DNA from: Deltaproteobacteria bacterium
GTDB lineage: Bacteria; Desulfobacterota; Desulfomonilia; Desulfomonilales; Desulfomonilaceae
DNA: 64,000 nt
Reading direction: 5' to 3'
Assembly (NCBI GenBank): GCA_016875095.1
Contig: VGSG01000005.1
Coordinates: forward strand, 44,223-108,222
Part shown: in pieces, positions 1 through 8,590 of the stretch
Position numbering within the stretch: position 1 is the first letter of the stretch
Layout of the letters: each line of letters begins with the position of its first letter
Translations under genes and position numbers: made by a program
Notes under the pieces: model-generated
Databases searched by the model: none
The model's input: only the letters and a program-made list of their open reading frames with translations
Told to the model about the DNA's origin: nothing

Positions 1-680
1 TAGAGGTCCATGATCAACCGCTCCGCTTCCCCGGACTGACTTTCGGGCAGAGCGAGCATTACCAGCTCCACCTGGTGTTCTTTCACCAGCCGGGGCACAT
101 CCGCCAGGCCGCCAATCACCGGCGCGGGCGCCGACTCATCCGAAAGCGACTTATCGTCGGCAAAACCTATCACCGAGTACACGGAACTGTGATGCCTGTT
201 GAGCGTCTCTGCCGCGTGGATGCCGTTATCGGTCGCCCCTACAACGAGCACGGGGGTACGATCGGCGCCCCAGGACTTTCTGGCCAGGTATACCGTGAGC
301 GCGTAGCGCACAAGGAGGAGCGCACAGTAATTGGCAAGACTGAAGTAGATGACCAGCATACGGGATAAGTCTCTGAACGTGAAATAGAGAAACCCCGCAA
401 AGATGAAGACCGCCAAACAATAGGAAGACGTAAAAATTCCAAGCTGTTTGGAGAAGTAGGGGAGTCGCGACAGCTCATATACTCCGCTGGTGGCGAACAG
501 CACATGCCATAGCAAGAGAACCGCCAAATAGATTTGTGGCGTGTGATACGCTTCGACTGAGTCAATGATTCGGCCGGGAAGATACGGACGCAATTCCACG
601 ATCAGGGCGAAGACCGCAACGGTCAGAATCAAGTCGGCAAGAACAAGGAATCTGCGATAGCGTCTATATTGTTTATACAT
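1..680 (-). CDS. Polyprenyl phosphosugar transferase, N-terminal part (runs off the window)
   Basis: An open frame of 226 codons starts at the ATG at 680 and is still open at base 1, so the C-terminal catalytic part lies outside the window. The visible part begins MYKQYRRYRRFLVLAD and has about four hydrophobic segments (roughly residues 10-30, 48-65, 78-98 and 108-130). A Rossmann-like CoA-binding domain follows, with VLVVGATDNG and IGFADD motifs. This is the layout of the N-terminal half of WcaJ/WbaP-type initiating glycosylphosphotransferases, which load the first sugar phosphate onto undecaprenyl phosphate at the inner membrane. The CapK-like gene behind it on the same strand and the two UDP-GlcNAc 2-epimerases support an exopolysaccharide role. 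The missing bacterial sugar transferase domain is inferred. Confidence 0.8.
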   Translation of the reverse strand, partial: MYKQYRRYRRFLVLADLILTVAVFALIVELRPYLPGRIIDSVEAYHTPQIYLAVLLLWHVLFATSGVYELSRLPYFSKQLGIFTSSYCLAVFIFAGFLYFTFRDLSRMLVIYFSLANYCALLLVRYALTVYLARKSWGADRTPVLVVGATDNGIHAAETLNRHHSSVYSVIGFADDKSLSDESAPAPVIGGLADVPRLVKEHQVELVMLALPESQSGEAERLIMDL

Positions 681-800
681 GGGGCATTATCGCGTGAGTC
701 GCGCAAAAATGAACAGCCGGCGCATAGGCTCGAATAGCAGGTTCAGAGCTATAATTCAAGAATTCCCCCCAAGTTCCTCGGGACCGCATCGCGGGCCCGA

Positions 801-2192
801 TCATCTCTGGGCCGGAAACAGATCATGCAACTTCAGATTAGAGAGAATGAACGGTCTCTTCCCCCGTGCGGTGCGAGGGATGGTGTCCGCGGTCTCGATG
901 AGGACTTTCATCCCCGGCGCCTTCACCGCAGCGAGTATATTCCGGCGCAGCTTGGTCTGAGTCGCTTCGGAAGCTTTTTCCCAGGGCACAATTCTAACCC
1001 GAAGAGTGGAAATATCTTCCTGAATGATTTGGGCTTCCTTGATTTCGTCGAGATGGTGAAACGCGTAGTCCATTGCCGCCGATTCAATGAGCTTTCCATC
1101 TGGGGTGGCAATGAGCTCCGTCGCTCGTCCCTTGATTCCGGAGATCAGTGAATGCTGTCTGCCGCACGGACATGCTCGGTCGTCGCTCACCGCCAGGTCT
1201 CCCGTCTTGTAACGAAGCATGGGCATGACGAAGTTGTCCAGACTGGTCCCCACAATTTCCCAGCATTCTTTGTGAGCCGGGGCCAATTCGATCACGCATT
1301 GTTCCATCTGCGCGTGATACCCACCGGCCTCAGCGCATTGGAACGCTGTGGCCACGTTTTCGTTTTGGCCGTAATGATCGATCACCGGCGCGCGGAAGAC
1401 ATCCCGGGCCAATTCTTGGATCGAAGGGTACAGGCTTTCAGAAGAAGTTATAACGTATTTGACAGGAGGTATCGACTTCCTGCGCCGATGCATCCATTGG
1501 GCGATCACGTAAAGCGAGGAAGGGAAAATTTTGATGAATGCCGGCCGGAACCGTTGAAGCGCCTCCACAACTCTCTCGGTGGACTGGTCGTCCATGCTGA
1601 GGAAGTTAAACCTAAGCTCCTTTGAAAAAGGATAATAACGAACGAGCCGATCCGGATTCTTGAAGGATGGAACCTTGATTTCCGCGATGCGGTCCCCAGG
1701 CTCGTACCCCAGCCATAACAGATGACGGTAGTTGAGGGCTCGTTCCATCGCCCGCGTAAGGCTGCCGATGCAGAAATCGAGAGGCGTTCCCGTAGAGCCG
1801 CTCGTGGTTTCTTCCTCGATACCATACCGGCGCGCATTGACGGCCAACAGGTCGGATTTGCGTGCCCGGACTGTTTCTTTGGTGAGAAACGGCAGTTTCT
1901 CAAGGTCCGAAATCCTCTCGATCGCCTTGGGTGAGAGACCTGTCCGATCGAACACCTCTCGGTAATAGGGGACATTGGTGTAACAATGATCGATCAAGCG
2001 ACGGAGCAAGGCCTCCTGGTATGAGACGAGTCTCTCCCCTTCCCATAGATCGCTTTCTCTGAAGAGCGCGAGGGCTCGGGAATATGCCGCGCCATATCTG
2101 AGTCGGGGCGGCACAAGGTCGTATAGCAGACCGGCCCACTCAGTCATGAATGGGGGTAGACGCTGAGAAAGATGCTTAAGATAGCGTTTCAC
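801..2192 (-). CDS. CapK/PaaK-like adenylate-forming ligase
   Basis: The 463-residue protein belongs to the phenylacetate-CoA ligase/coenzyme F390 synthetase/CapK family. The adenylate-binding loop TSGSTGTPLDF lies near residues 130-140, the middle motif IDHYGQNE follows, and YKTGDLAV precedes a short CPCG pair and the C-terminal domain. True PaaK enzymes activate phenylacetate. CapK-like members occur in capsule or exopolysaccharide clusters and their substrates are mostly unknown. The position beside a phosphosugar transferase and epimerases favours the polysaccharide role, which is inference. It runs divergently from wecB; the 299-base gap between them shows no clear promoter or structure. 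Confidence 0.8.
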   Translation of the reverse strand: MKRYLKHLSQRLPPFMTEWAGLLYDLVPPRLRYGAAYSRALALFRESDLWEGERLVSYQEALLRRLIDHCYTNVPYYREVFDRTGLSPKAIERISDLEKLPFLTKETVRARKSDLLAVNARRYGIEEETTSGSTGTPLDFCIGSLTRAMERALNYRHLLWLGYEPGDRIAEIKVPSFKNPDRLVRYYPFSKELRFNFLSMDDQSTERVVEALQRFRPAFIKIFPSSLYVIAQWMHRRRKSIPPVKYVITSSESLYPSIQELARDVFRAPVIDHYGQNENVATAFQCAEAGGYHAQMEQCVIELAPAHKECWEIVGTSLDNFVMPMLRYKTGDLAVSDDRACPCGRQHSLISGIKGRATELIATPDGKLIESAAMDYAFHHLDEIKEAQIIQEDISTLRVRIVPWEKASEATQTKLRRNILAAVKAPGMKVLIETADTIPRTARGKRPFILSNLKLHDLFPAQR

Positions 2193-2491
2193 GTCATTTC
2201 GTCAGCGAGGGCTCTCGTTCTTAGTTGTCGCGCTGAGACGCATGAGCGGCTCCTCTTTCCCCGATTTTGAGCCCGGCGCGCAATTCAATAACACAGATGC
2301 GCCCGGCGTTCCAACTTTGCAAGATAGGTCAGGCCGCGGAACTCTTAAGCGCTTTTCCGGAAGCAGCCTTATCTCATATACACGGATTCCGGACCCTCTC
2401 GGGACTCCTATCGGATGCAAAAAGATCTTCCCAAAGGCGCTCTCTCGGGTGCATGATGAGTGATCTTCATTCGTGAACAGGAACTCCGTTG

Positions 2492-3613
2492 ATGAAAAAG
2501 GCGCTTGTCGCATTCGGCACTCGTCCGGAAGCAATAAAACTTGCCCCGGTCTGCAGACGCCTGTCCGAAATGCGCAGGGATATGCGCGTAGTCTGCTGTG
2601 TGACGGGGCAGCATCGACAGATTTTGGATCCGATGCTCGAGTTCTTCCAAATCACCCCGGATTATGATCTGAATATCATCCAGGAAGACCAAACACTCTT
2701 TGATATCACGGTCCGCGTCCTGGAAGAGATACGCCCTGTCCTGGAGAAGGAAAGGCCTGATCTCGTGGTGGTCCAGGGGGACACCACTTCCGCGTTTGTG
2801 GTAACGCTGGCCGCGTATTACCTGAAGATACCTGTGGCTCATGTCGAAGCCGGTCTGCGTTCTTTCGACAAGTTCCAGCCTTATCCGGAGGAGATCAACA
2901 GGAGGCTCCTCTCGCACGTGGCGGATCTGCACTTCTGCCCCACGCCTCGGGCCGCAGAGAATCTGCGGAAGGAGAACATTCCCTCCGAATCGATTTATGT
3001 TACAGGAAACACGGTTATCGACGCGTTGCTCTATACCGCGCGGACGCTTGATGAAGGACACGAGGCCACGCGACGCCTGGAGAAGCTCGCGCTCCCTCCC
3101 GGTCGATTGATACTGGTAACAGGGCATCGACGAGAGAATTTCGGGCAAGGCCTCCGAAACCTTTCTCTCGCCCTGGCGGATCTCGCGCACAACAATCCGG
3201 ATGTGACCGTGGTCTACTCGGTTCATCCGAACCCTCATGTGCGGGAGCCGGTGGGAGCTATTCTTGGGGCCGAGGAGCGGATTCGGCTCATTCCGCCACC
3301 CGACTACTTTAGCTTCGTGGCCCTCATGAAACGGGCGTTCTTAATTATTACCGATTCAGGAGGAATTCAGGAGGAAGCTCCTTCGCTTAAAAAACCGGTC
3401 CTTGTGGCAAGAAACGTCACCGAGCGCCCTGAAGCGGTAGAGGCCGGGGCCGCTGTTCTGGTGGGCACGGACAGGGATCGAATTGTGACAGAGGCCCAAA
3501 GGCTTCTCGACAACCCGGATCATTACTCGTCGATGATTCTGGAAACAAATCCATTCGGTGACGGAAACGCGGCGGAGAAGATCGTGCGGATAATAGGGGA
3601 GTTCTTAACGTAA
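2492..3613 (+). CDS. wecB: UDP-N-acetylglucosamine 2-epimerase (non-hydrolysing)
   Basis: The 373-residue protein interconverts UDP-GlcNAc and UDP-ManNAc in the cytoplasm to supply surface polysaccharide synthesis. It opens with KKALVAFGTRPEAIK. The residues corresponding to the catalytic set of E. coli WecB are visible: D97 in GDTTS, E119 in HVEAGLRS, E133 in YPEEINRR and H212 in GHRREN. IITDSGGIQEEAPSL and RNVTERPEAV are the C-terminal nucleotide-binding motifs. The ATG at 2492 is chosen over an in-frame TTG three bases upstream; AGGA lies at 2479-2482. A second family member follows 95 bases downstream. Confidence 0.93.
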   Translation: MKKALVAFGTRPEAIKLAPVCRRLSEMRRDMRVVCCVTGQHRQILDPMLEFFQITPDYDLNIIQEDQTLFDITVRVLEEIRPVLEKERPDLVVVQGDTTSAFVVTLAAYYLKIPVAHVEAGLRSFDKFQPYPEEINRRLLSHVADLHFCPTPRAAENLRKENIPSESIYVTGNTVIDALLYTARTLDEGHEATRRLEKLALPPGRLILVTGHRRENFGQGLRNLSLALADLAHNNPDVTVVYSVHPNPHVREPVGAILGAEERIRLIPPPDYFSFVALMKRAFLIITDSGGIQEEAPSLKKPVLVARNVTERPEAVEAGAAVLVGTDRDRIVTEAQRLLDNPDHYSSMILETNPFGDGNAAEKIVRIIGEFLT

Positions 3614-3708
3614 CCCTCAAAGAAACGCTTAGGTTTCCTTGCAACTGCGTTGGCTCCGCGCGCTGAGAGAGAACCGCTGGACAGGATAAGACCTGGAGAG
3701 TCTGTCTC

Positions 3709-4818
3709 ATGAGAATCGTGACCGTGGTAGGCGCGAGACCGAATTTCATGAAGGCCGCGCCACTGGAACAAGAGTTCAAGAAGCACGATGACGTGGAACA
3801 TCTGATCATCCATACCGGTCAGCATTACGACAAAGGGATGAGCGATGTCTTTTTCGACCAATTGGGGCTTCCGGAGCCGACGAGGCATCTGGGGGTAGGG
3901 TCAGGCGGTCATGGCGAAATGACGGGCAAGATCATGATCGCGTTTGAGCAGGTCTGCCTGGAGCTTGCTCCGGACCTGGTAGTGGTCGTGGGCGACGTAA
4001 ACTCCACCATCGCGGCGTCACTGGTGGCAAGAAAGCTTTTCATTCCTGTGGCCCATGTGGAGGCCGGTCTCAGGTCCTTCGATGAAACTATGCCCGAAGA
4101 GCATAATCGGCGCCTCACGGATCATCTTTCGAACCTACTGCTCGTTTCCGAGCCCGCGGGCATGGAAAACCTTAAACGAGAAGGGATCGATATGAGTCGA
4201 GCCCATCTGGTGGGTGACATCATGTTGGAGACCCTTCAGATGTTCCTCCCCTATATTGAGAGCCGCAAGCGCTGGACCGAACTCGGGCTTGAAAAGGGGT
4301 CATACGCGCTGGTCACGCTCCATCGACCGTCGAACGTGGACTATCCCGAAACCCTGGGAGAAGTGATTGAGCTGCTCAAGATCATTCCTTATCCTGTGAT
4401 TTTCCCGATCCATCCACGTACGGTCGGCCGCCTCGAGCAGTTCGGCATGAAAGGCGATATTGAGTCCCTGCCGAACCTAGAACTTATTCCGCCCGAACCG
4501 TACATCGACTTTCTTTCTCTGATGCAGGCGGCGAAAGTGGTCTTGTCGGATTCCGGCTCCGTACAATCCGAAGCGAGTTTTTTCAGCCTGCCATGCCTCA
4601 TATGCCGCGAAAACACCGAGCGCCCCATATACCTGGAACATGGCACCTCGGCGCTCGTGGGACGGGACACCCAAAAGGTGGCCCATTACCTGGACCTGAT
4701 TAGGAAGGGCTCGTATCAATCCTCTTCGGCTTTGGTAAAACAATTGGCCGATGGCGTGGCCGCGAAATCCGTGCGGATCATGGTCGACTACTTGAAGAAC
4801 CGCCAAGGGGCTGCGTAA
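3709..4818 (+). CDS. UDP-GlcNAc 2-epimerase family, second paralogue
   Basis: The 369-residue protein is of the same fold as the preceding epimerase but clearly divergent from it. It starts MRIVTVVGARPNFMKAAP and carries D96 in GDVNST, E118 in HVEAGLRS, E130 and E131 in MPEEHNRR, and H205 in TLHRPSNVD. The terminal motifs are LSDSGSVQSEA and RENTERP. The LHRPSNVD version and the ARPNFMK start mark the sub-branch widespread in environmental bacteria. The substrate may be UDP-GlcNAc or a modified derivative such as a diacetamido uronic acid. Two unlike epimerases in tandem suggest two different amino sugars. Confidence 0.85.
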   Translation: MRIVTVVGARPNFMKAAPLEQEFKKHDDVEHLIIHTGQHYDKGMSDVFFDQLGLPEPTRHLGVGSGGHGEMTGKIMIAFEQVCLELAPDLVVVVGDVNSTIAASLVARKLFIPVAHVEAGLRSFDETMPEEHNRRLTDHLSNLLLVSEPAGMENLKREGIDMSRAHLVGDIMLETLQMFLPYIESRKRWTELGLEKGSYALVTLHRPSNVDYPETLGEVIELLKIIPYPVIFPIHPRTVGRLEQFGMKGDIESLPNLELIPPEPYIDFLSLMQAAKVVLSDSGSVQSEASFFSLPCLICRENTERPIYLEHGTSALVGRDTQKVAHYLDLIRKGSYQSSSALVKQLADGVAAKSVRIMVDYLKNRQGAA

Positions 4819-5002
4819 GGAGGCCCCACGGCCTTGCTCCAACAGCTCCGAATGGTTGACTCCGATAGTTCACTTTGTTATGCAGATGAGATTGGGCTTT
4901 CGGGGCCCTGTTGCGCCGAAGGCCTGGTTTGCCCGGCGGATGTCGGGTTTTTTCTCATGCACGAGTGCCACGGCATTGGCCACCGGCACAGAGGGAGGCC
5001 TT

Positions 5003-6073
5003 ATGGGAAGCGTACCGCGTAACCGATCCGGCGCATCAACCTACGACGAGGATAAACTGGGCTTCGGCGACATCTTTACGGAGCATATGCTGACCATCCG
5101 CTACGCAGCGAAGAACGGCGGTTGGCAGGCGCCTCAAATCGGCGTGTTTATGGATCTGATTCTCCATCCTGCCACCATGGTCCTGCATTACGGTCAGCAG
5201 GTTTTCGAGGGCCTTAAGGCCTTTGCAGGGCCGAATGAGGGCGATATTCTCCTCTTTCGGCCGGATATGAACATCGCGCGGTTCAACAAATCGTGCCGAC
5301 GGTTGTGCATCCCGACCTTGGACCCGAAGCTCTTCATGGACCAGATGTCCGCGCTGATCCGGAAAGAGAGGGACTGGATTCCGCGAACTTCCGGGACGTC
5401 CATGTACGTGCGGCCCACGATCATCGCCGCCGATCCGCACCTCGGGGTTCGACCCTCACACGACTATATTTTCTTTATTATTCTCTCACCGGTCGGGGCT
5501 TATTATCCCGAAGGTTTCGCTCCGGTCAAAATTCTCGTCACCGACAATTACACGCGGGCGTGCCGAGGTGGAATCGGAGAAGCCAAGACCTCCGGCAATT
5601 ATGCCGCATCGCTCCTTGCCGCGGAGGAAGCCCATGAAGAAGGATTTACCCAGGTCCTCTGGCTCAACGCGGTCGACAAGCGTTCCATCGAAGAAGTGGG
5701 CACTATGAACATCTTCTTCCGTATCAATGATGAAGTGATTACACCGGCGCTGGAAGGGACCATTCTTCCAGGAATCACCCGTGACTCGGTGATTCACCAC
5801 CTCAGGGCAACCGGTGTGAAGATTACCGAGCGAGCCATTACCATCGATGAGGTAGTGGCCGCGGCTCAAAATGGATCGCTCAAGGAGATGTTCGGATCGG
5901 GGACCGCCGCGGTCATATCACCGGTGGGCCATTTCCGGTATCAGGGTAAAGACTACACGATAGCCGACGGGGGCACCGGCGAGCTCGCGGGAAAACTCTT
6001 CAATGAGTTCATGGGGATGCAAACCGGCCACCGCCCGGACCCATACGGATGGGTTGTCAACATAGGCCGTTAG
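5003..6073 (+). CDS. ilvE: Branched-chain amino acid aminotransferase
   Basis: The 356-residue PLP enzyme of fold type IV transfers the amino group in the last step of valine, leucine and isoleucine synthesis. VLHYGQQVFEGLKAF marks the N-terminal domain. K195 in GEAKTSGNYAAS is the expected Schiff-base lysine, and MNIFFRI and FGSGTAAVISPV are cofactor-contact regions. The frame is open back to 4856, but the start at 5003 has GGGAGG at 4993-4998 and gives a family-typical length. The start at 4856 would add 49 residues without family character. Confidence 0.93.
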   Translation: MGSVPRNRSGASTYDEDKLGFGDIFTEHMLTIRYAAKNGGWQAPQIGVFMDLILHPATMVLHYGQQVFEGLKAFAGPNEGDILLFRPDMNIARFNKSCRRLCIPTLDPKLFMDQMSALIRKERDWIPRTSGTSMYVRPTIIAADPHLGVRPSHDYIFFIILSPVGAYYPEGFAPVKILVTDNYTRACRGGIGEAKTSGNYAASLLAAEEAHEEGFTQVLWLNAVDKRSIEEVGTMNIFFRINDEVITPALEGTILPGITRDSVIHHLRATGVKITERAITIDEVVAAAQNGSLKEMFGSGTAAVISPVGHFRYQGKDYTIADGGTGELAGKLFNEFMGMQTGHRPDPYGWVVNIGR

Positions 6074-6157
6074 GGGCTCCTCTTAGTAAGTTCGGCGAGT
6101 TCATTCGCGCAAGACTGCATGGACAGGGTCCTCTGGGACAGGTGTCCGGCCTGTTTA

Positions 6158-8080
6158 TTAGGTCGCAGCTCCGGAACTGGGGGGCATCTCGCGCTCCGTG
6201 TGGGCCGCGGGGAGGGGAAAAGTAACCTCGAAAGTCGAGCCGCCGCTGTGTGAGCAGTCTTCCATTGTGGAACACGCGGGGCAGCGCAGCGCATCTCCCG
6301 GGCAACGCTCCAACGACCCATTAAGATGCTCGCAGCGGCGACTCTTAAAGAAAAACCCAAGCCCATAGATCTGAGAGAAGACTTTGATTCGTTGAAGGTC
6401 CAACCCTCGGCCACCGGCATTGAATGAGTACGGCCGGCCCGTGGAATACCTTTCCGTTTCATCCGGGTGGTAGAACCCTTTCATCACAATCTTTTGGTCC
6501 TGATCGGGGATACCGAACCCTGTATCTGAAACGGTGATCCTGTAGTAAGAATCCGCGCGCCGTCCCAGGACTCGAACCCCGCCGTTGTCCGGGGTGGCCT
6601 CGACCGCATTGCGCACAAGCCCTTCCACGATCGCAGTCAGCACGTGTTCAGGGATCATCACGTCTGAGTCACCTTCCATATCAATGACGAGGGACATGTT
6701 TCGTTGCTGACGATCAAGTTGAGAACGGACAGAGTCGCAAACGGCGCGGCCGAATTCCTTTATGTTAATGCGCGCGGGTTCTCCCAGCGAACGAGGAAAG
6801 ATCTGTTCTAACCAACCTGTAATGACCCGAGCCGCGTTTCCGATTTCTGGCTTTGTTTCCGCTTGCATCTCAATGAAGGAGACTATTGCGTCCAAGAAGT
6901 TCCCTGTAGCTTGCTTTTCCCATGAGTTCTCCCCTAGCAGGATGTCCTCCACCTGCGCCTCCAAGCGGCTGAGACTCTCTAATTGTCTGTTGAAGCGGTC
7001 AACGTGGCGGTCAAGTTCGCTCATTCCTCGGCCGCTCAATCGGTCCGCAAGGAGGCTCAACGAACCGCTCATTATCGCGATCGGGGTCTTCAGCTCGTGG
7101 GCAATGCGGTTGAGCACTTTGGATTTGACACGATTGAGATCTTCAAGCTTTCGATAGGAATGCATGAGCTGCTGGAAGAAGTCGGCGCTCTGGACCGAAA
7201 GAGCGAGAATTCCCGCGAGGGAGCCGCAGATCTGCAGGTCTTCAGGGGTAAATTCCCCATCATCCTTGTTTGCCAGAACAAGCACTCCTATGGTCTTTTC
7301 CATTGCGATCAGGGGAAGCGCGAGCACGTTGCGAATGGAGGGTTCTCCCGAGGCAGGCTCTCCGGCCGGCGGATCGTTCATTACAACCGGAGCGCCGGTT
7401 TCCATAGCCCGGTAGACGAGTTTTCGGTCAAAAGGAAGGGCCTGACTCCCTGGCTCAGGCCTCAAAAGGCGCGCCTTACCTTCCACAATCCGCCAGAATA
7501 GCTCCGCGGAGCGGTCATCGTACAGGAGCACCCCTGCCCCTTCCACCTCCATCGCTGTCGCGAGCTCGCGGATGGTGAGCCGAAGGACATCATCGAGATC
7601 CGCGGTCGTGGTGAGCGCCAAGCTGGAACGGCAAATCATCTCCAGGCACTGTTGGGATCGTTCCAAATGGGCGAGCAATATGCTCATTTCTTCGTTCTTC
7701 TTGGCGTCTTCGGTAACGTCCAGCCCCATTCCGAGGATTCCCAAGACTTCGCCCGCGGGGCCGGTCAACGGTGTGACGGCAACCGCCATGGTCAGCAGTT
7801 CCCCGCTTTTGGTAACCTGTTTCATGTAACCGTGGACCGTGCCGCGCTTTGTCCGCATCATTTCTCGGAGTCGAGCCACGGTCCGGAGGGTCCGCGCGTC
7901 CGACGCATATAGCTTTGTGATACTGGCCCCGACCATCTCCTCCGCGGTGTAACCGAAGATGTTCTCGGCTCCCTTATTCCACAGGAGGACCTTCCGGTCC
8001 CAGTCCGTGACGACCACCGAGACCATAGTGGCGCTGTCAAGAATGGCCTTGAGAAAATCTTCCCCCTGGCATGGCAGCAT
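6158..8080 (-). CDS. PAS-GAF sensor histidine kinase with C-terminal cysteine motif
   Basis: The 640-residue kinase has no membrane segments. A PAS domain (about 8-125, VVVTDWDRKVLLWNKG) is followed by a GAF domain (about 150-310, GAGVLLYDDR and LVLANKDDGEFT), a HisKA helix with H328 in IAHELKTPIA, and a HATPase domain (NAVEATPD, DTGFGIPD, GGRGLDL). The end of the ATPase domain carries C583, C600, C603 and C609 in a CX16CX2CX5C array just before SGGSTFEVTFPL. The double-GAF kinase at 23196 has the same array, so it is not chance. No response regulator is adjacent. A strong GGGGGGAA ribosome site precedes ATG 8080. Confidence 0.9.
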   Translation of the reverse strand: MLPCQGEDFLKAILDSATMVSVVVTDWDRKVLLWNKGAENIFGYTAEEMVGASITKLYASDARTLRTVARLREMMRTKRGTVHGYMKQVTKSGELLTMAVAVTPLTGPAGEVLGILGMGLDVTEDAKKNEEMSILLAHLERSQQCLEMICRSSLALTTTADLDDVLRLTIRELATAMEVEGAGVLLYDDRSAELFWRIVEGKARLLRPEPGSQALPFDRKLVYRAMETGAPVVMNDPPAGEPASGEPSIRNVLALPLIAMEKTIGVLVLANKDDGEFTPEDLQICGSLAGILALSVQSADFFQQLMHSYRKLEDLNRVKSKVLNRIAHELKTPIAIMSGSLSLLADRLSGRGMSELDRHVDRFNRQLESLSRLEAQVEDILLGENSWEKQATGNFLDAIVSFIEMQAETKPEIGNAARVITGWLEQIFPRSLGEPARINIKEFGRAVCDSVRSQLDRQQRNMSLVIDMEGDSDVMIPEHVLTAIVEGLVRNAVEATPDNGGVRVLGRRADSYYRITVSDTGFGIPDQDQKIVMKGFYHPDETERYSTGRPYSFNAGGRGLDLQRIKVFSQIYGLGFFFKSRRCEHLNGSLERCPGDALRCPACSTMEDCSHSGGSTFEVTFPLPAAHTEREMPPSSGAAT

Positions 8081-8311
8081 TCTTTTCCCCCCTGTGAATC
8101 GGATATTCGGCGTTGGTAGAGTCAGGCCCGCGTCTCTTACCGCTCATTCCCCCCACGCACGGAACATCGGGCGTCTGTGGAGGCAGACCAACGTGTCTGC
8201 CCATTCCTTTCCCCATCGGATCGGAGGTTGTTTGCCGCGAACGGTCTGACGAGCATACCCTGAGGTCGGATCTTTGGTCAATTTCTCTCTGAGCAACTCC
8301 CTTAATATGAA

Positions 8312-8346
8312 ATCCCCCAAGCTCCTTTCCACAGGGATTGGGGGAT
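8312..8346. repeat. Hairpin in the 510-base gap 8081-8590
   Basis: ATCCCCCAA (8312-8320) and TTGGGGGAT (8338-8346) form a perfect 9-base stem around a 17-base loop. There is no T-run. The gap between the two minus-strand genes also holds the dispersed repeat copy at 8420-8530. No supported coding sequence was seen in it. Confidence 0.4.
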
Positions 8347-8419
8347 GTTGAAGGACCTCATACGAGAGAGCGTCAAGCGCTCCTAGGTGAGGCTGCTCAT
8401 ATGAAAGTGCTCTGCATGA

Positions 8420-8530
8420 AGCGCGCCTGGTCGGGTTCACGTATGGGGAGGATTGGAGGGAGATGAGTCTCCTCTCCAAACTGTGGCCCAACGATGCGCT
8501 CTTGCAGCCGATCTCCGAGGCCAAGCCCCG
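8420..8530 (+). repeat. Dispersed ~105-base repeat, copy 1
   Basis: This stretch aligns with the reverse complement of 17086-17195. Shared blocks include ACGTATGGGGAGGATTGGAG, a following AGATGAG, GCTCTTGC and CCGATCTCCGAGGC, separated by diverged positions of similar length. The two copies lie about 8.6 kb apart in opposite orientation. No function is known to me, and the divergence makes recent transposition unlikely. Confidence 0.7.
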
Positions 8531-8590
8531 GAGCGGCGGCCGAAGCTGAGCGCTTTCATGATTCGTGTTAGCTTCTCAGCTATGGAGTTG

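Noticed and set aside
2408..3238. A 276-codon minus-strand frame
   Set aside because: Antisense to wecB, whose catalytic residues are intact. No family character.
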